Assembly: GCA_001692895.1 (NCBI GenBank)
Contig: KV748213.1
Span: 1,488,001-1,552,000 of the forward strand
From: Cenococcum geophilum 1.58
Lineage: Eukaryota; Ascomycota; Dothideomycetes; Gloniales; Gloniaceae
Length of the DNA: 64,000 nucleotides
Reading direction: 5' to 3'
The notes under the pieces were generated by a model. It was not told the DNA's origin. It saw nothing but the letters and a program-made list of their open reading frames with translations, and did no database searches. Positions 1 to 13,000 of the stretch are shown here, piece by piece (the first letter of the stretch is position 1; each line of letters starts with the position of its first letter). Made by a program: the position numbers and the translations under genes.

Positions 1-640
1 AGCCTTCTATTCTACATTACGAGAATAGCGTAACTCCGCTAGAGTAATAGACAGCTTATTATTTAGCCGCGTAGTAGTAGATTAAACACAAAATCCTAAG
101 ATAAATTAATTAGGGAACTAGACGACTATTAAGAGTAATAGGTTGCGTATATTTAGTATTAGAGATAGAGCAAATGTTATAGGACGAACGAATATTCGCT
201 TTAGTGTACTCTAAATAAGAGGATAGTTATTGTAAAGATAGACTTGCTAACGCAATATAGACTAACCCCTCTTTTAAACAACGAGAATATAGAGATAGTA
301 TAATCTTACTAAAAGACAATATTATAGTAATAGTACGAGTACAACGAACAGTTAAGGATAAAGGAATTGCTTTAGGTATAATAAGTAAAGATATTAACTA
401 AATTAATTAGACAGACATTATACCTCTAGTAGATAACTTAGAGATATTAAAAATCTTTAAGGATAAAGATAAAGAGGAGGGAGATGGTGTTATGGACGCT
501 TTAAGTATAATGTTATAACTACTTAGGGGAGAGTTAGAAGAAGCTAGTTAGTTAATATAAATACGGTCTAAGATAAAACTAATAGAACTATGTAACGAGG
601 AATAGTAACTAAGGTTATATAAGGTAATCTATATAATCTG
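1..640 (+). pseudogene. Unrecognised degenerate protein relic
   Basis: One plus-strand frame reads as protein-like sequence across most of this stretch once scattered TAA/TAG codons are treated as mutated Gln or Trp codons. It shows a charged helical stretch (around LLKDNIIVIVRVQRTVKDKG, about 300-360) and an acidic, Lys-rich tail near 450-500. I do not recognise the family. The sequence starts inside the window edge, so the N terminus may be missing. The composition suits a transposon-encoded protein, but that is inference. No terminal repeat or target duplication is visible to define an element. Confidence 0.35.
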
Positions 641-889
641 TAGGATCTACGTAATCTATAATAGAGTAGATAGAGTATACGTTTATTATATATAAGAAGG
701 ATTTTATAGGAGTACGGTTGTATATTTAAGGACCCTTAGTCCCTACCTAAATAGTTCCTTCCTTATAGTAATTCTTAGAATATAATTAGAGTTAATCTAT
801 TAGGCAACTACTCCACCAGTTATTATTATATTGTTAACTTTAACTTACATTACCTATACACCTAGCTTATTAACGAGCCTATCGTAGTT

Positions 890-1320
890 CCTGCTATAAG
901 GTTCCGTTATATTGCTGCTAGTTTAGTAAAAAGAATATTCTAGCACTAGCATTAGCTTTATACTTCGGGTAATAATAAGCTTACGTACTTCTTTTACCAT
1001 AGCTTTAAACAAAATACTAACTTCTTGATATAATTCTATATAAGCTCCAATTAAATGCTTACTTAGGTTCTTTTCGAAGAGATGTGTTCTTATTAGTAGA
1101 GATTGCTAAGAATAGGGATCCTCTACGCGTGTAATAAGACGAACTTCTAATAGGTCAATTAATACTCCTAGCTTGCTCTCTATGGTATCTTATTAGTATT
1201 AAGCAAATTCTGTTATCTATAAGGGCGTAGATCTTACTAATATGCTCTAAAAGCTTTTTATAGCATTCCGTCCTCTATCTAGCACGATCTAGGTTACTTA
1301 GTTAAGGTAAAGCATTTTTT
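890..1320 (-). pseudogene. Unrecognised degenerate protein relic, minus strand
   Basis: Read on the minus strand, this interval gives a mostly open frame with segments such as VEDPYS and a long amphipathic stretch (EKNLSKHLIGAYIELYQEVS). It is interrupted by TAG/TAA at positions that look like former CAG/CAA. I do not recognise the family. It may belong to the same unknown element as the relic at 1-640, facing it, but nothing in the sequence proves that. The remainder, 1320-1757, is AT-rich and I see no feature in it. Confidence 0.3.
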
Positions 1321-1940
1321 TTTAATAGTTGGGTATGTTTATAATTGAACTTGCCTTAATCGTTTATATAGCTTGAATTAATAAAGCATCGCTTTACGGG
1401 TCCCTCTTTAGACTATCTATTTTTATAGGGATCCCTTTCTAGCTCCCTTTATATAGCGAGTGTTAATAAAGTTACACAAATTTAGAAGAGCGAAGGTATA
1501 CCATCTAATAGGAGATTATAGCATAGCCTCTGAATAACTATAGGGACCTAATGTAGCTCCCTCGCCTGATTTATTAGGGGCAAAGTAATCGCTGCTATTT
1601 AGGCTTTATATTGGTTGTGGTTTTTTATAAGCGATAATATGTTGCAGAGTAAATGCCAATTACCAAAGCCTGATTCTACGAAGATTGGCAAATATTGCTT
1701 GAGTTTAAGGCGTGTTTGTTTAAATTCTGTATTTATAATTTTATAAAAAAAGTTGTGATAACATGCGGAACGTTAATCCCCCAACGTAAATTTTAACTTA
1801 AGTTTATAAGTAATAAGCTAATTAATTTTAGAGCTTTATTATATAGACTTTAATTAATATATATAGAGATAAGGTTTTCTAGGGGGAGACTCCCTGGGAC
1901 CCCCCTATATAGAGCTTTTGCTTAATTTAGAAGTAGTAGT

Positions 1941-2006
1941 AAGATTAAGGCGCCTTAGTTACTGCTAGGTAAGGATCTACTATAGTAACCAAGGCGCCCT
2001 ACTTAA
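1941..2006. repeat. Short quasi-palindrome (GGCGCC type)
   Basis: AAGGCGCCTTAGTTACTG is followed about 20 bases later by its near reverse complement, AGTAACCAAGGCGCCCTACTT. The same structure lies in the other arm at 47289-47352. Related palindromes with GGTGTCTCT arms occur at four other places in the window. Confidence 0.6.
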
Positions 2007-2023
2007 GCTGGGCTTAAGGATTA

Positions 2024-2217
2024 TGTTAGTAATACAGGGGAAATTACCAATACTACTCGAGTAGATACAGTGATGGAAAAGCTTATTGTATTAGATAGGG
2101 GAGGGTAAGGAACTTAAGGTTCCTTACCGCGCTAGTGCCACGACGGCACGTAACGGCAAGTTGCCTTACGTGACGGCAATTTGCCACACGTAAGGGCAAA
2201 TTGCCTTATTCCCGATA
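2024..2217 (-). repeat. LTR of copia 1 (3' LTR in element orientation)
   Basis: 194 bp, start TGTTAG, end CCCGATA. It contains three tandem modules built from CACGTGACGGCAA and TTGCC, plus an inner GAACTTAAGGTTCC palindrome. Pair of 7787-7980. Confidence 0.93.
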
Positions 2218-2431
2218 CTGGCAACTTTTCTTTTTGTGGTTGCTATCTATATACAAACAGACCGTATGCGATAATACGACAGTGGGTAGAATATAGCAGA
2301 CTTTGGTAGGTAATACGCCTTATTCTACCGACCCGGACTTCTGCTAGCTAATTACAATTTTCTATACCCGGTATAGAAAATCGCTATTAGCTTGCTTACT
2401 ACTAGCGCCTTAGTGGCCCTTGCTATATCTT

Positions 2432-5400
2432 CTACTCCCTCTTAACCTAACCTTTAACTTGTATATATAGAGTATTTGTATTAATAAACGTCTCTAGCGC
2501 CTTATTTGGGTTTGCCTTCGTCATTATATCTACTAGGTTATTTTAGCTATTAATTTATTAAATCTTAAAGAGTTCTTAACGCTTGTAAGATTGTTATAGT
2601 GCTATAATATTAATTATAAGGCGCTTCTCCTTTATGGTATTAAGCTTAACTAAATACTTATAGAGGGAATATAAGTCGGTGTATATAATTATAGGGATAA
2701 CGGGAAGTTTAAGTTAATCTGTAATTATCTTTAAGGTAGTTCTAATTGTAATTGCTATATTAACTCCGCTAACCATTCTATATATCTCTAACGCTAGAAC
2801 GCTTTAAGTAACGCGCTTACTTTTAGTTAAGCTCTAATAGATAAGATTGCCGTAGATTGTAAAGTTATTCTCTTTAGTAGATTCGTTTGTAATAATAATC
2901 TTATATCCTAGCTAGGAGCTAAAATCTTTATTATTTACGAACGACCTATTAATAAACACGAAGAGCTTAGCGGTGGGAAGATTAATAGGTATATAGAGTA
3001 GTCCTTAATTAAGATGGTTTATTTGCTAGGAAAGACGCTTATTTAGGGTAAGAACGTCGTCCTTAGTTAGTTTCTGGTGTTAAGCGGCAATAGAGAGATT
3101 AAAGGAAGCCTTAGGTTAATAGATAGAAGCAATATAAGCTCCGCGAGCGCGTTGCTCCACATATCCTTACTTTAGAGAATTAATGTTAATAATATTAATC
3201 TTCTTACCTTAACCCTTCTGGCGCAAAGCAATAGAATCCTTATTTAGGGAGAGGATGCATCTATTAAAGAGTAATGGTGTTATTAAACTAAGTCTTTTCT
3301 TTAGCTTCGCTATAAGATTTGCTTTTACTAGCTCGTCTTCTTTAAGAGCTAAGAATTAGTCGTCTCCTAAAATAATTATATCGTTAGTTTATATACCGAC
3401 GATTCCAAATAGGGTTCCTATAGTTATAATAAGGAAGCAAGGATTAAATGTAAAAGTAGTTATTAAAAGCTTCTCCTTATAGTACTTGCTATAGGTAGCC
3501 CACTAATAGGTTCCTACCTCTGCGATTCCGTATAATGGCTTAAGAATAACCATAATTATATCTTTAGGATATTAGTAGCGAATTTATTTTAAAAGATATG
3601 CTAATATTAAGCGCTAAAGGTACGTCTCTAATTGGGTATAGGCTTAAGTAATATCTTATAAATAAACTACTATTCCGTTCTTTATTAAGGAGGGAGCTAG
3701 TATAATAATAACTTGCTAACTAGCTTATTAAATTATAGGGGATTGCGTAAGGATTACCTCCTTACTATTATTATTATAACCTTAGATAATAAGCCTTAAT
3801 TTCTTAAATGGGGCGTTAGTAGCTTTACCCTTAATCTTATTAACCATTCTTAACTTAAAGATGCGAACTCTATTAAACTTAGTAGGGTCGTACTTCTTAA
3901 ATTTAAAGACTCCTCTTAAAATAAAACCGTCGATCTCTTGTTTGTCAGATGCTTAAAAAGAAGCTCCTAGGGTTATAATACGGCCTTCCTTTTAGAGCTA
4001 TTTTACGAGCTCGAAGTTAGCCTTCTCTTTAGCTGTTATAAAGGCTATTAATAACTCGTCTTTACTTTTAATAGCGGTAATAAATTACTCTTCGAAATTA
4101 ACAAGGTGTTAGTAATTTTATAATCCTTTTAGGCGACCTCTACCGCGTCGTGGTTGCGGTACATCTACTGCAATTATATTAGAATTATGGTCTCCTTCTA
4201 GAGCACGTTAATCGTGGTTCTCCTCTAGGGTATCCTCTGGGGCATCCTCTAGGGAATCCTCTAGGGCATCCTATAAAGGCTTGTAACTATTATTCCTATA
4301 ATAGGGCTTAACAACGGTTAAATGGAATTAAGTGGGTTTATAGGGCATTTAAAGAGTATAAGTTTAACTATCGCTTATAATAAGTTTATATGGCCCTAAT
4401 TATCCTCCCTTCTTACGCTATACCCGTACTTTAGATTAGAGAGGTAAATTAAGTGTAGTTAAGGTATTTGGGCCATTTCTTATTCCTAGTACGTCGTTAA
4501 CCTGGCGCGTGGCGTAGATACGTTGCACCTCTTTCATTACCTTGCGAATAGCCTTAGCTCGTTACATAATAGAGGGAGATAGTGGAGAATTGTTAGTTAT
4601 TTAAGGGTAAGCGCTAAAGACTAGTAATATAGGTATAAGTCTATCTAGACTAGCGGAATTATTAACAGCCTTAATAGCCATCTATAAGATAAGCTCTTCG
4701 CTAGCGTCCTTTAGTTCCGAAGAAATAATCTTATATACTTAGCGCAATGGCGTGTAGTATTGTTCCACTTTTTTAACGCTATTATGTGCCTTAATAGGGA
4801 CTTCCTTAACCTTAATTACTATTGCCTTTGCTTATTACCGAAACTCTATAAATAAGAAGTTCCTTCTTACGTTATAAATAACTTAGTTAGGGGGTCCTAG
4901 GTAGATATTAATCTAGTATAATTAAAGAGTATTCTATGCGTTCCTAGCTAATATATCCCTTAGGAAACGTGCGGCTTAGAAGGAGGTTAAAAAGTTAATA
5001 ACTTAGAGTACTAGCTTGCCGCTAAAATATATAATGTTAATGATAATATAGAAGTTAAAGTTGTAGTTATCTTTAAGGGTAAACTTAAATCGGCTAAGGG
5101 ACTTCTAGTTTATTTAATAGTAATAGCAGTACTTTATAAGATGCTTAATTATCTTAACCTTAACCTTATAACCTGCTTGCTAAAGGACCCTAAGTAGTTA
5201 GTGGACGGATGGGTAACTAAAACAACGATGTAGTTGGCGTAGCTCTAACTTAGTTAAATGGCTCTAAGCAACGCTTCTTTCTGGCTGTTAAAGGAGCAAC
5301 TAAGGGTAACCCTACTTGCGTATAACGGGCACCTAATTATCTCCCTAGATAAGCACGTTCTTAAGGTTATTAAGCTTAACGCCTAATCTATCTATATCTT

Positions 5401-7392
5401 AGATGCAGAATAGGAATAGGGTGTTTGTAGGAATAATATGGAAAGTAATATATCCTAATGGGGTTTGGACCTTAATTATACTAAAAGAGATTATAGTACC
5501 CTTGCTAAAGCGGATTGTATATTAGCCTGCCGTTAATTAGTCGATCTAAATAGATCTATTAAGCTACTAAAGGGCTTAAACTTAAGGTTCTCTTGCTATA
5601 GATACTCCTGTGGCTCTAGTATCTAGTATAATACTATAGAAGACGTTCGCCGAGTATCTGTTGTTAAAGGAGAACGCGGAACTTTCCTTTAGCTTATTAA
5701 AGATATCTAACTTTATAACGGAATGGAGCGTAGATTGGTTATTAAGGATAGCAATAGTTTATGTGCCATTTACCTTACCATACTCGGTAAAGTATTGGTT
5801 AGAGAAGTAGTCCTCAATTTCTATATCTATAAGGAGCTGTTCGGCCTCGTTAACCTTACCCTTAAAATCTTCTATACCTTTATATTAAACTAGGAAGCTT
5901 TAAAAGTAGGCTATAGTAACCTTACAATTTCCGACGTTTCATGCGCTTTGGCGGAACTTGTTATATGCCTCCTTTTATCTATTAAGGGGGTGCCTAGTTA
6001 ACTAGTAATTTGGCTTCTTACAAATATAGCACTTCTTTTAACAATCGCTCTAAAATGAACCTCCATAATTACCTTATAGTTAACGTTAATTATACCCTCT
6101 GCCGTATCCCCTACCGCGGCCACTATATGTTTAATCGGTCCAGTTGTAATTGTGTTAGTTAGTTGGGTTAATCGAAGTAGGTTAGGGTTAAGTGTTAAAT
6201 TACTGTACTTCTTAAGAGCGCAGAGCTGTGCTAATAGAGGATCTTAATTAGGTATATACTCCTTTGTAAGTGTTTACAGGATTAAAAAGAGTAAGGTTGT
6301 ATTCTTTAATACCTTAGCATGCGCTAATAACTTAATCGCGTAGGCTAAAGTCCTCTTAATATAATTTAGATAAACCACGCTAAATTATCTAAAGTTAATT
6401 AAAGAGCTTTTAAAGATAATCGAGCCGAGAGACACCTGGGTTATAGTAATAATTCTTAGGAAGGTAGTCTCTCTCTACTCCAATATATACTGCTGCTTAT
6501 TCTCTTCTGTTTTAAAGTGGCATCTTATCTTATATATTATTTGGTTAAAATTATATCCTTTTCCTACCAGATAATCATAATAGAAGGTACTGGCGCGGCC
6601 CTTAAGTATAACGGAATAGGCGTTATAATATTAGTTAGGTTCTAGTCTAACCTTCTAGCAATAGTTGTAGAAAATGCGCAGCTTTAAATTAAGAATATTA
6701 TATAGTTCCCCGCTAAACCTCTTCTTCTGGTCCGAATAGAGCTTTATAAGCTCTGTAAGCATCTTTAAAGTGCTATTAAGCGGTATTAGGCCACGTTAAA
6801 ATTGCATTAGAGATTAAGGTAGGGATTGCTTTATAGGCTGTAGTGGAGATATAAAGCCTAATAGAATACGGCGTAGTACCTAGTCTTGCTCTAGTAGAGT
6901 TTAAAGGTTATTAAATCGCGAAGTAAGGGGGTCTTACGCTTGCTTTAGAGCAATGGAATTAGAACGTGTCTCTGTTAGTATATCGTTTAGATTCTATCGT
7001 AAGTTAAGCTTCCTTATAGTGCGTAGTTGGTGCTTAATTTCTTATGGAGTCCATTTATACTCTTCTTTTACGTTAATAATATGCTCCTAAATATTATCTC
7101 TAATAGCGCCCCCATCTATAGGGATAAATACTCCGTTCTAAAGGAAGTTACGGAAGTTTCGCACGATAACCTTTGTTGCGAGAGCCTATGTTTCCTTTGT
7201 CCATCTAACGAAGTCCTCCTTTATGCAATACCAAAGCACAGTGTTATTATATTTGCTGTCTTTATAGTATGCTATATAGTATAATAAGAATCCGTTTAGG
7301 TCCTATTGTTTGGCATTTATAGGGTCGATATCTTTATGCCATATCTCTGGGTTAATGTCCTTCTCGTACTTTTTTAGGTAGGTTAACGCCAT
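2432..7392 (-). pseudogene. Gag-Pol polyprotein relic of copia 1
   Basis: In copia elements this polyprotein supplies capsid, protease, integrase and reverse transcriptase/RNase H. A plausible start is the ATG at 7392 (MALTYLKKYEKDIN). Landmarks in order on the minus strand are a zinc-knuckle-like KCYICKKPN near 6000-6030, a protease active-site-like LDTRAT near 5630, reverse-transcriptase sequence around 3350-3450 containing ILGDD, and an RNase H-like tail ending near 2432. The frame carries dozens of TAA/TAG codons at former Gln/Trp positions and cannot be translated. A local 12-15 bp repeat (ATCCTCTAGGG type) at about 4225-4275 expands an acidic linker compared with copia 2, which has only two units. 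Alignment to copia 2 supports the reading throughout. Confidence 0.85.
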
Positions 7393-7786
7393 AATTAGTA
7401 TAGAATTGACGGGGTGTCGTACGTCGAAGGTAGGTAGGGTTTTCGGTTTTGTAGAATCTCGTAGGTTTGCTGTTAAAAGGTAGGTAATTTGAGATGTTGT
7501 TTAACGCGTTTCGGACGTTGATTTGGGACCCTAGGTTTAGTAACACTTTTAACCTAGAGTACTCGACTAAATCTTCGTAAACGCAATTGTTCTACGTAAT
7601 AGACGTAACTTGGTATCTCCTAGTACTTAGTAATACTTCTATTACTAGTTTTCCGCAAGTTTAAGGTAGTATAGTATCGCCGGGATCCATTCCATATGAG
7701 CGTATATGGCACCCCTGTACGAGACTGTCTCTTCTGTTAAAAACCTTGCTGTTCTATAGTTGACTGTGTATTCAACCACTAATTAG

Positions 7787-7980
7787 TGTTGGTAATACAG
7801 GGGAAATCACCAATACTACTCGAGTAGATACAGTGATGGAAAAGCTTGTTATATTAGATAGGGGAGGGTGAGGAACTTAAGGTTCCTCACCGCGCTAGTG
7901 CCACGACGGCACGTGACGGCAAGTTGCCTCACGTGACGGCAATTTGCCGCACGTAAGGGCAAATTGCCTTATTCCCGACA
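7787..7980 (-). repeat. LTR of copia 1 (5' LTR in element orientation)
   Basis: 194 bp, start TGTTGG, end CCCGACA, followed by the GATTA duplication. It is less mutated than its partner at 2024: several CpA/TpG sites survive here that read TpA there. Confidence 0.93.
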
Positions 7981-8610
7981 GATTATATTGGTCACAAATC
8001 TAGTATATATTTAGACTGCAGAGCTTTAATATAGAGCCCTCTACGTAGGATCTAATATAGTAGATTATAATTCTAATTTAAAGCTTTATATACTAAATAT
8101 TTTTAATACCTAATAACTAAATCACCGCATAGCTAGAATTAAAGTAAGTCTACTACCCCAACTTAATTAAATACGCATGTAGGAAGAGATATAACTATAT
8201 ATAGAGACGTTTAACATAATTAAGTAACCACATTATTACCCACCTAGTTTAGACGTACGATAACGCGATAGCTTAGTAATGATATAATAGCTTAGCGCCA
8301 AGTAATAGGAGGGGGGAGAAAGGGGAGAAGATTGGGGGTGGCTTGGCCACTGTAAGAAGGTCGTAATATTAGTATAGTATTAAACTTTAAAAATCGTGTC
8401 CTAGGAGCTTAATTAACAACCCCTATATAAAACGTTAATAATATTTAATTATAGAGCTTTAAACCGGTAGATCTTTTAGGAATACCTATTATAAGTAACT
8501 CCGAATACGAAATCTAGAATATTTAGTAGTAGTGTAAGTATAGGACGGGGTATATATTTGCGTTCCTAAATATTATTATATAACGCAATTTTTAGGTAAT
8601 AAAAACCACT

Positions 8611-9090
8611 ATTAATATTACTCGACTAATACCTACCGGAGGTTCCTCCGTCCTTTCTATCTCCTTTTTTACCTATCTTCTTATCCGATGCTATCTATAT
8701 CGCCACGTTAACTAATAGATCCCTTAGTGGAGACTAGGGAGGGGTATTAGAGCGCCTCTAGCTCTTATAAGGAAGAAGAAAGAAGAAGAGAGGAAGGTAT
8801 AGAGGAGGGAGTATTTATAAACGGGAGGAGGCCTATAAATAGGAGATTAGGCAGCTATAATATAGACATTAATATTGCTCGACCAATACCTACTAGACGC
8901 CCCTCCGTCCTTCCTATCTCCTCTCTTACCCGTCTCCTTGTTAAATACTATTTATATTACCACATTAACTAATAGATCCCTTAGTAGGGACTAGGGAGGG
9001 GTATTAGAGCACCTCTAGCTCTTATAAGGAAGAAGAAAAGAAGAGAGGAAAGTATAGAGGAGGGAGTATTTATAGATAGGAGGAGGCCCT
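8611..9090. repeat. Two tandem copies of a ~250-bp unit
   Basis: Unit one begins ATTAATATTACTCG at 8611 and unit two ATTAATATTGCTCG at 8868. Both contain a polypurine tract (GGAAGAAGAAAGAAG-like) and the motif GGGAGGGGTATTAGAG. Right-arm equivalents lie at about 46160-46660, so the duplication predates the arm duplication. Confidence 0.75.
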
Positions 9091-9158
9091 GCAAGCACGT
9101 GATTTGGTAAGTATTAATAGCACGAGATTCTTATATAAGATGGGCTTAATTACTTACT

Positions 9159-9220
9159 AAAATACGGGGTATCTCTGTTACTGTAGTGGCTACTATAGTA
9201 GTAGAGACGCCTTAAATATT
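9159..9220. repeat. Short quasi-palindrome (GGTATCTCT type)
   Basis: GGGGTATCTCTGTTACTG pairs imperfectly with AGTAGAGACGCCTTAAAT about 20 bases on. The same element is at 46041-46100 in the right arm, and relatives lie at 30159-30212 and 30261-30307. Confidence 0.6.
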
Positions 9221-9420
9221 TAATATAACCGACAACTAAGGCTATTAATAAGTAAAAGGTAGGCTACCGATATAGTGCGAATAATATAGTTATTAATATC
9301 GTTTATAGCCTGTTTTTGCTTCTAGTATACACGTAAATCGTCCTTATATTTAGCGTAGAGCTAGTTATAGGTAGTGAGCTAGTTTAGGTCTAGCTTTGCT
9401 ATTAATATAGTTATAGGTAG

Positions 9421-9616
9421 TGTTGGGAATAAAGGCAAATGGTCACCATATGAGGCATATTGCCGTCACGTGTGGCAAGTTGCCGTTACGTGCCGCCGCG
9501 GCACTAGCGTGGTGAGGAACCTTAGGTTCCTCACCCCTTTCTTTAAGAAGAAAAAAGAACAATTATTATACTATCTACGAACCGTAGCTACGTGATATCC
9601 CCTTGTGAGTCCAACA
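9421..9616 (+). repeat. 5' LTR of copia 2
   Basis: 196 bp, TGTTGGG to TCCAACA. It contains CACGTG, GGCAAGTTGCC and GAACCTTAGGTTCC, modules shared in altered order with the LTRs of copia 1 and 3. Confidence 0.94.
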
Positions 9617-10021
9617 CTGATTAGTGGTTAACTTCACTGTTATACTATAGAACAGCTAGGTTTTCACTAAGAAGAGACGAGCCACTATACCAGTGCTACT
9701 CGTGCTAGAGGAAGCTGTCTTTTTAAGGTCAGAACTGGTCCTAAACCTTAAATAGAACTCTTCCACGAATCTAAGGATCTAAAGGCTAGAACTGGTCCTA
9801 AGCCTTTTTAAGATTACGGATTCTTGCGTCTATTACGCAGAATAACACGCTTTACGAGTCTTCGCGATTTAAGGCCAGAACTGGTCCTGAGCCCTATAAC
9901 CGCAAATATACGTCACGAACGCGTACTAAACAATAAACGCGTACCAAACGATAAATATATATTACGAACGCGTACCAAACGACAATCTCTATACTAATAA
10001 CACTTCTCTCCCTCCGAAAAT

Positions 10022-13000
10022 ATGGCTACGCCTACCTTAAATAACTGGAAAGACTCCTTACTACTAGGGGTAGCTAAGCACGCGAAACTTATTAATAAAG
10101 ATTGGGACGAATTTGCCTTTAATATAATAACTTATACTATAAAATAAGTTAACGGCTTTCTCTTATACTATATTGTATTCTACCGAAATAGATACTACGC
10201 CGACTTACAACTATAGGAGTATTTTAGGGAGGATTTCGTGGGATGGACTGCTGATACCTGGGCACTTAGCAATGTTAATATTGTTTAGGACTTTTAAGAC
10301 TTCCTCCGTAGGAATGGGGTATACGTTGCTGAGAACGGTAACCTAATTACTAGTAATATTTAGGCCGTTATTACTAGTGTAGAAGAACCAATATGGACGG
10401 AAGCTAAGATTATACGTTAACTACGGAAACCTAAAAACAACCTATATTCTTTGGAAGGCAACTTTAATTCATATTAAAACCCCTAGAATGCTGACCCCCC
10501 ACCTAGAGCTGCTCTCCCACCTAGAGGTGCTCTCCTACTTAGAGTTGCTCCGCCTCCACCTCCTCCACTCCAGCTAATTGGTGAGCCTTTACCACGGGAA
10601 GTCACAAATCTGATAAAGGTATATTTGGACGAAGAGAAGAAGTTTAAAGGAGAACTGTACGATATACTCGGAGCAAAACTATAGGTCTTTTATAACTGTT
10701 GCAATAAGGTCGGAATTTAATACCACTAGTACCATTACGCTTTCTTTGTTATGTTAAAGGGACGGGCGGCAATATTCTATTACGACTATATTGCGGGTAA
10801 AAACTATAACTTAATGCAATGCTTTAGCTTACTAGAGCCTACTTTAAAACTAATAAGAATCGCCAACTTTATATGTCCGAATGGCGGGAGATTATATTCT
10901 AGAGAGTTATTGCTTCTAACCTAACAAAGACTTGTTTAGAGTGCCTTTAACTACTCTTTAACAAACTCTAGAAAATCTAATGTGGCCTTACCGAAACTTA
11001 CTAAAATAAGAACAGCCTAAGGGACCAGGTTATCTTAGCATGCTATAGCGTTTCTAAGTATAACTTAGCGCTATACAAACCTGTAGATATGTTTAAAGGA
11101 GTATATGCTAAGCTACGCTCCGCTATAGGTACTGCGATGTAAATATAAGAATCTTAACAGTTCTATACCGAAAACCCTACCTAACTAAGTATTCCTGACT
11201 AATACGATTACAACTAGACTAATTAAATATATGGTGGCCGCGGTAGGGAATACGGAAGAGGGTACGATTAATGTTAACTATAAGGTAATTATAGAGGTCC
11301 TTGTGGAGGTTTATTTCGAAGTAATCGCTAGAAGAAGTGCTATATTTGTAAGAAGCCAAATTGCTAGTTAACTAGACACTCCCTTAATAAGCGAAAAGAG
11401 GCATATAACAAGTTCCGTTAGAGTGTAAGAAATGTTAGAAATTACAAGGTTACTGTGGCCTACTTTTAAAGCTTCCTAGTTTAATACGAAGGCGTAGAAG
11501 ACCTTAAGGGTGAGGTTAATGAGACCGAACAGCTCCTTATGGATATGGAAATTGAGGACTACTTACCTGACTAATACTTTACTAAGTATAGTAAGGTAAA
11601 TGGCACATAAACTGTTGCTGTCCTTAATAACCAATTTACGCTCCATTCTATTACGAAGTTAGATATCTTTAATAAGCCAAAGGAGAGCTCCATGTTTTCC
11701 TTTAACGATAGATACTTGGCAAACGTCTTCTATGGTATTATGCTGGATACTAGAGCCGTAGGAGTATCTATAGTAGGAGAACCTTAAGTTCGAGCCCTTT
11801 AGTAGCTTAATAGCTCTGTTTAGATTAACTATTTAACGGCAGGCTAGCATACGATTTGTTTTGGTAAAGGTACTATAATCTCTCTCGGCATAATTAGGGT
11901 TTAAACCCCCTTAGGGTATATTAGTTTTCACGTTGTTCCTATAAACACCCCGTTTCTATTTTGCATTAGAGATATAGATAAATTAGGCGTTAAGCTTAAT
12001 AACCTTAAGAATATACTTATTTAAGGAGATAATTGGGTGCCTGTTGTGCGTAAGTGGGGTTACCCCTGGTTGCTCCTTTATTAACTAGAAAAGAGTGTTA
12101 CTTAGAGCTACTTAACTAAGTTAGAGTTACGCTAACTATACCGTTGTTTTGGCCACTTATCCGTTTATTAATTGCTTAGGGTTTTTTAGCGAGTAGGCTA
12201 TGAAGTTAAGGTTAAGGTAATTAAGTATCTTATAAAGTATTACTATTACTACTAAATAAACCAGAAGTCCCCTAGCCGATTTAAGTTTACCTTTAAGGAT
12301 AACTACAACTTTAACTTCTGTATCGTTATTAACGTTATATATCTTAGCGGCAAGTTAGTGCTCTAAGTTATTAACTTCTTAACCTCCTTCTAAGCCGCGC
12401 GTTTCTTAAAAGATATGTTAGCTAGAAACGTATAAGAGACCCTTCGGTTATGCTAGATTAATATCTATTTAGGACCCCCTAATTAAATCATCTACGATAT
12501 AGGAAAGAACTTCTTATCTATAGAGTTTCGATAATAGATAAAGGCAATAGCAATTAAGGTTAAGGAAGTCCCTATTAAGGCATATAATAGTATTAGAAAA
12601 GTAGAACGATATTACGCGCTATTACGCCGCGTATATAAGATTATTTCTTTAAAACTAAAGGATGCTAGTAAAAAACTTACCTTGCAAATGGCTGTTAAAG
12701 CTATTAATAATTCCGCTAGCCTGGATGGACTCGTACCTACGTTACTAGTCTTTAGCGCCTACCCTTAAATAACTAACGATTCTCCACTATCTCCCTCTAT
12801 TGTGTAATGAGCTAAGGCTATCCGTAAGGCAATAAAGGAGGTATAACGTCTTTACGCTATACGCTAGGTCAACAATACACTAGGAATAAGAAATGGCCTA
12901 AATACCTTGACTACGCTCAACCTGCCACTTTAGTCTAAGGTACGCGTATAGCGTAAAAAGGGAGGATAGTTAGGCCTATACCAACTTATTGCAATTAATG

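Larger units (their letters stand above)
2024..7980 (-). mobile_element. Copia-type LTR retrotransposon 1, complete but mutated
   Basis: Two 194-bp LTRs (2024-2217 and 7787-7980) enclose a degenerate gag-pol on the minus strand. The element is flanked by a perfect 5-bp target duplication, GATTA (2019-2023 and 7981-7985). LTRs begin TGTT and end CCGACA (mutated to CCGATA in the left copy). The LTR copies differ at roughly eleven sites, all C/T or G/A. It interrupts the outer part of the left inverted-repeat arm. The right arm has the uninterrupted site. It shares coding sequence with copia 2 and copia 3 in the window. Confidence 0.93.
7981..9420. repeat. Arm sequence between copia 1 and copia 2
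   Basis: No gene is visible. The stretch matches 46030-47280 of the right arm in reverse complement. It contains the tandem duplication at 8611-9090, a quasi-palindrome at 9159-9220 and, from about 9235, the 3' part of a minus-strand copia gag relic that copia 2 has split. Confidence 0.7.
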
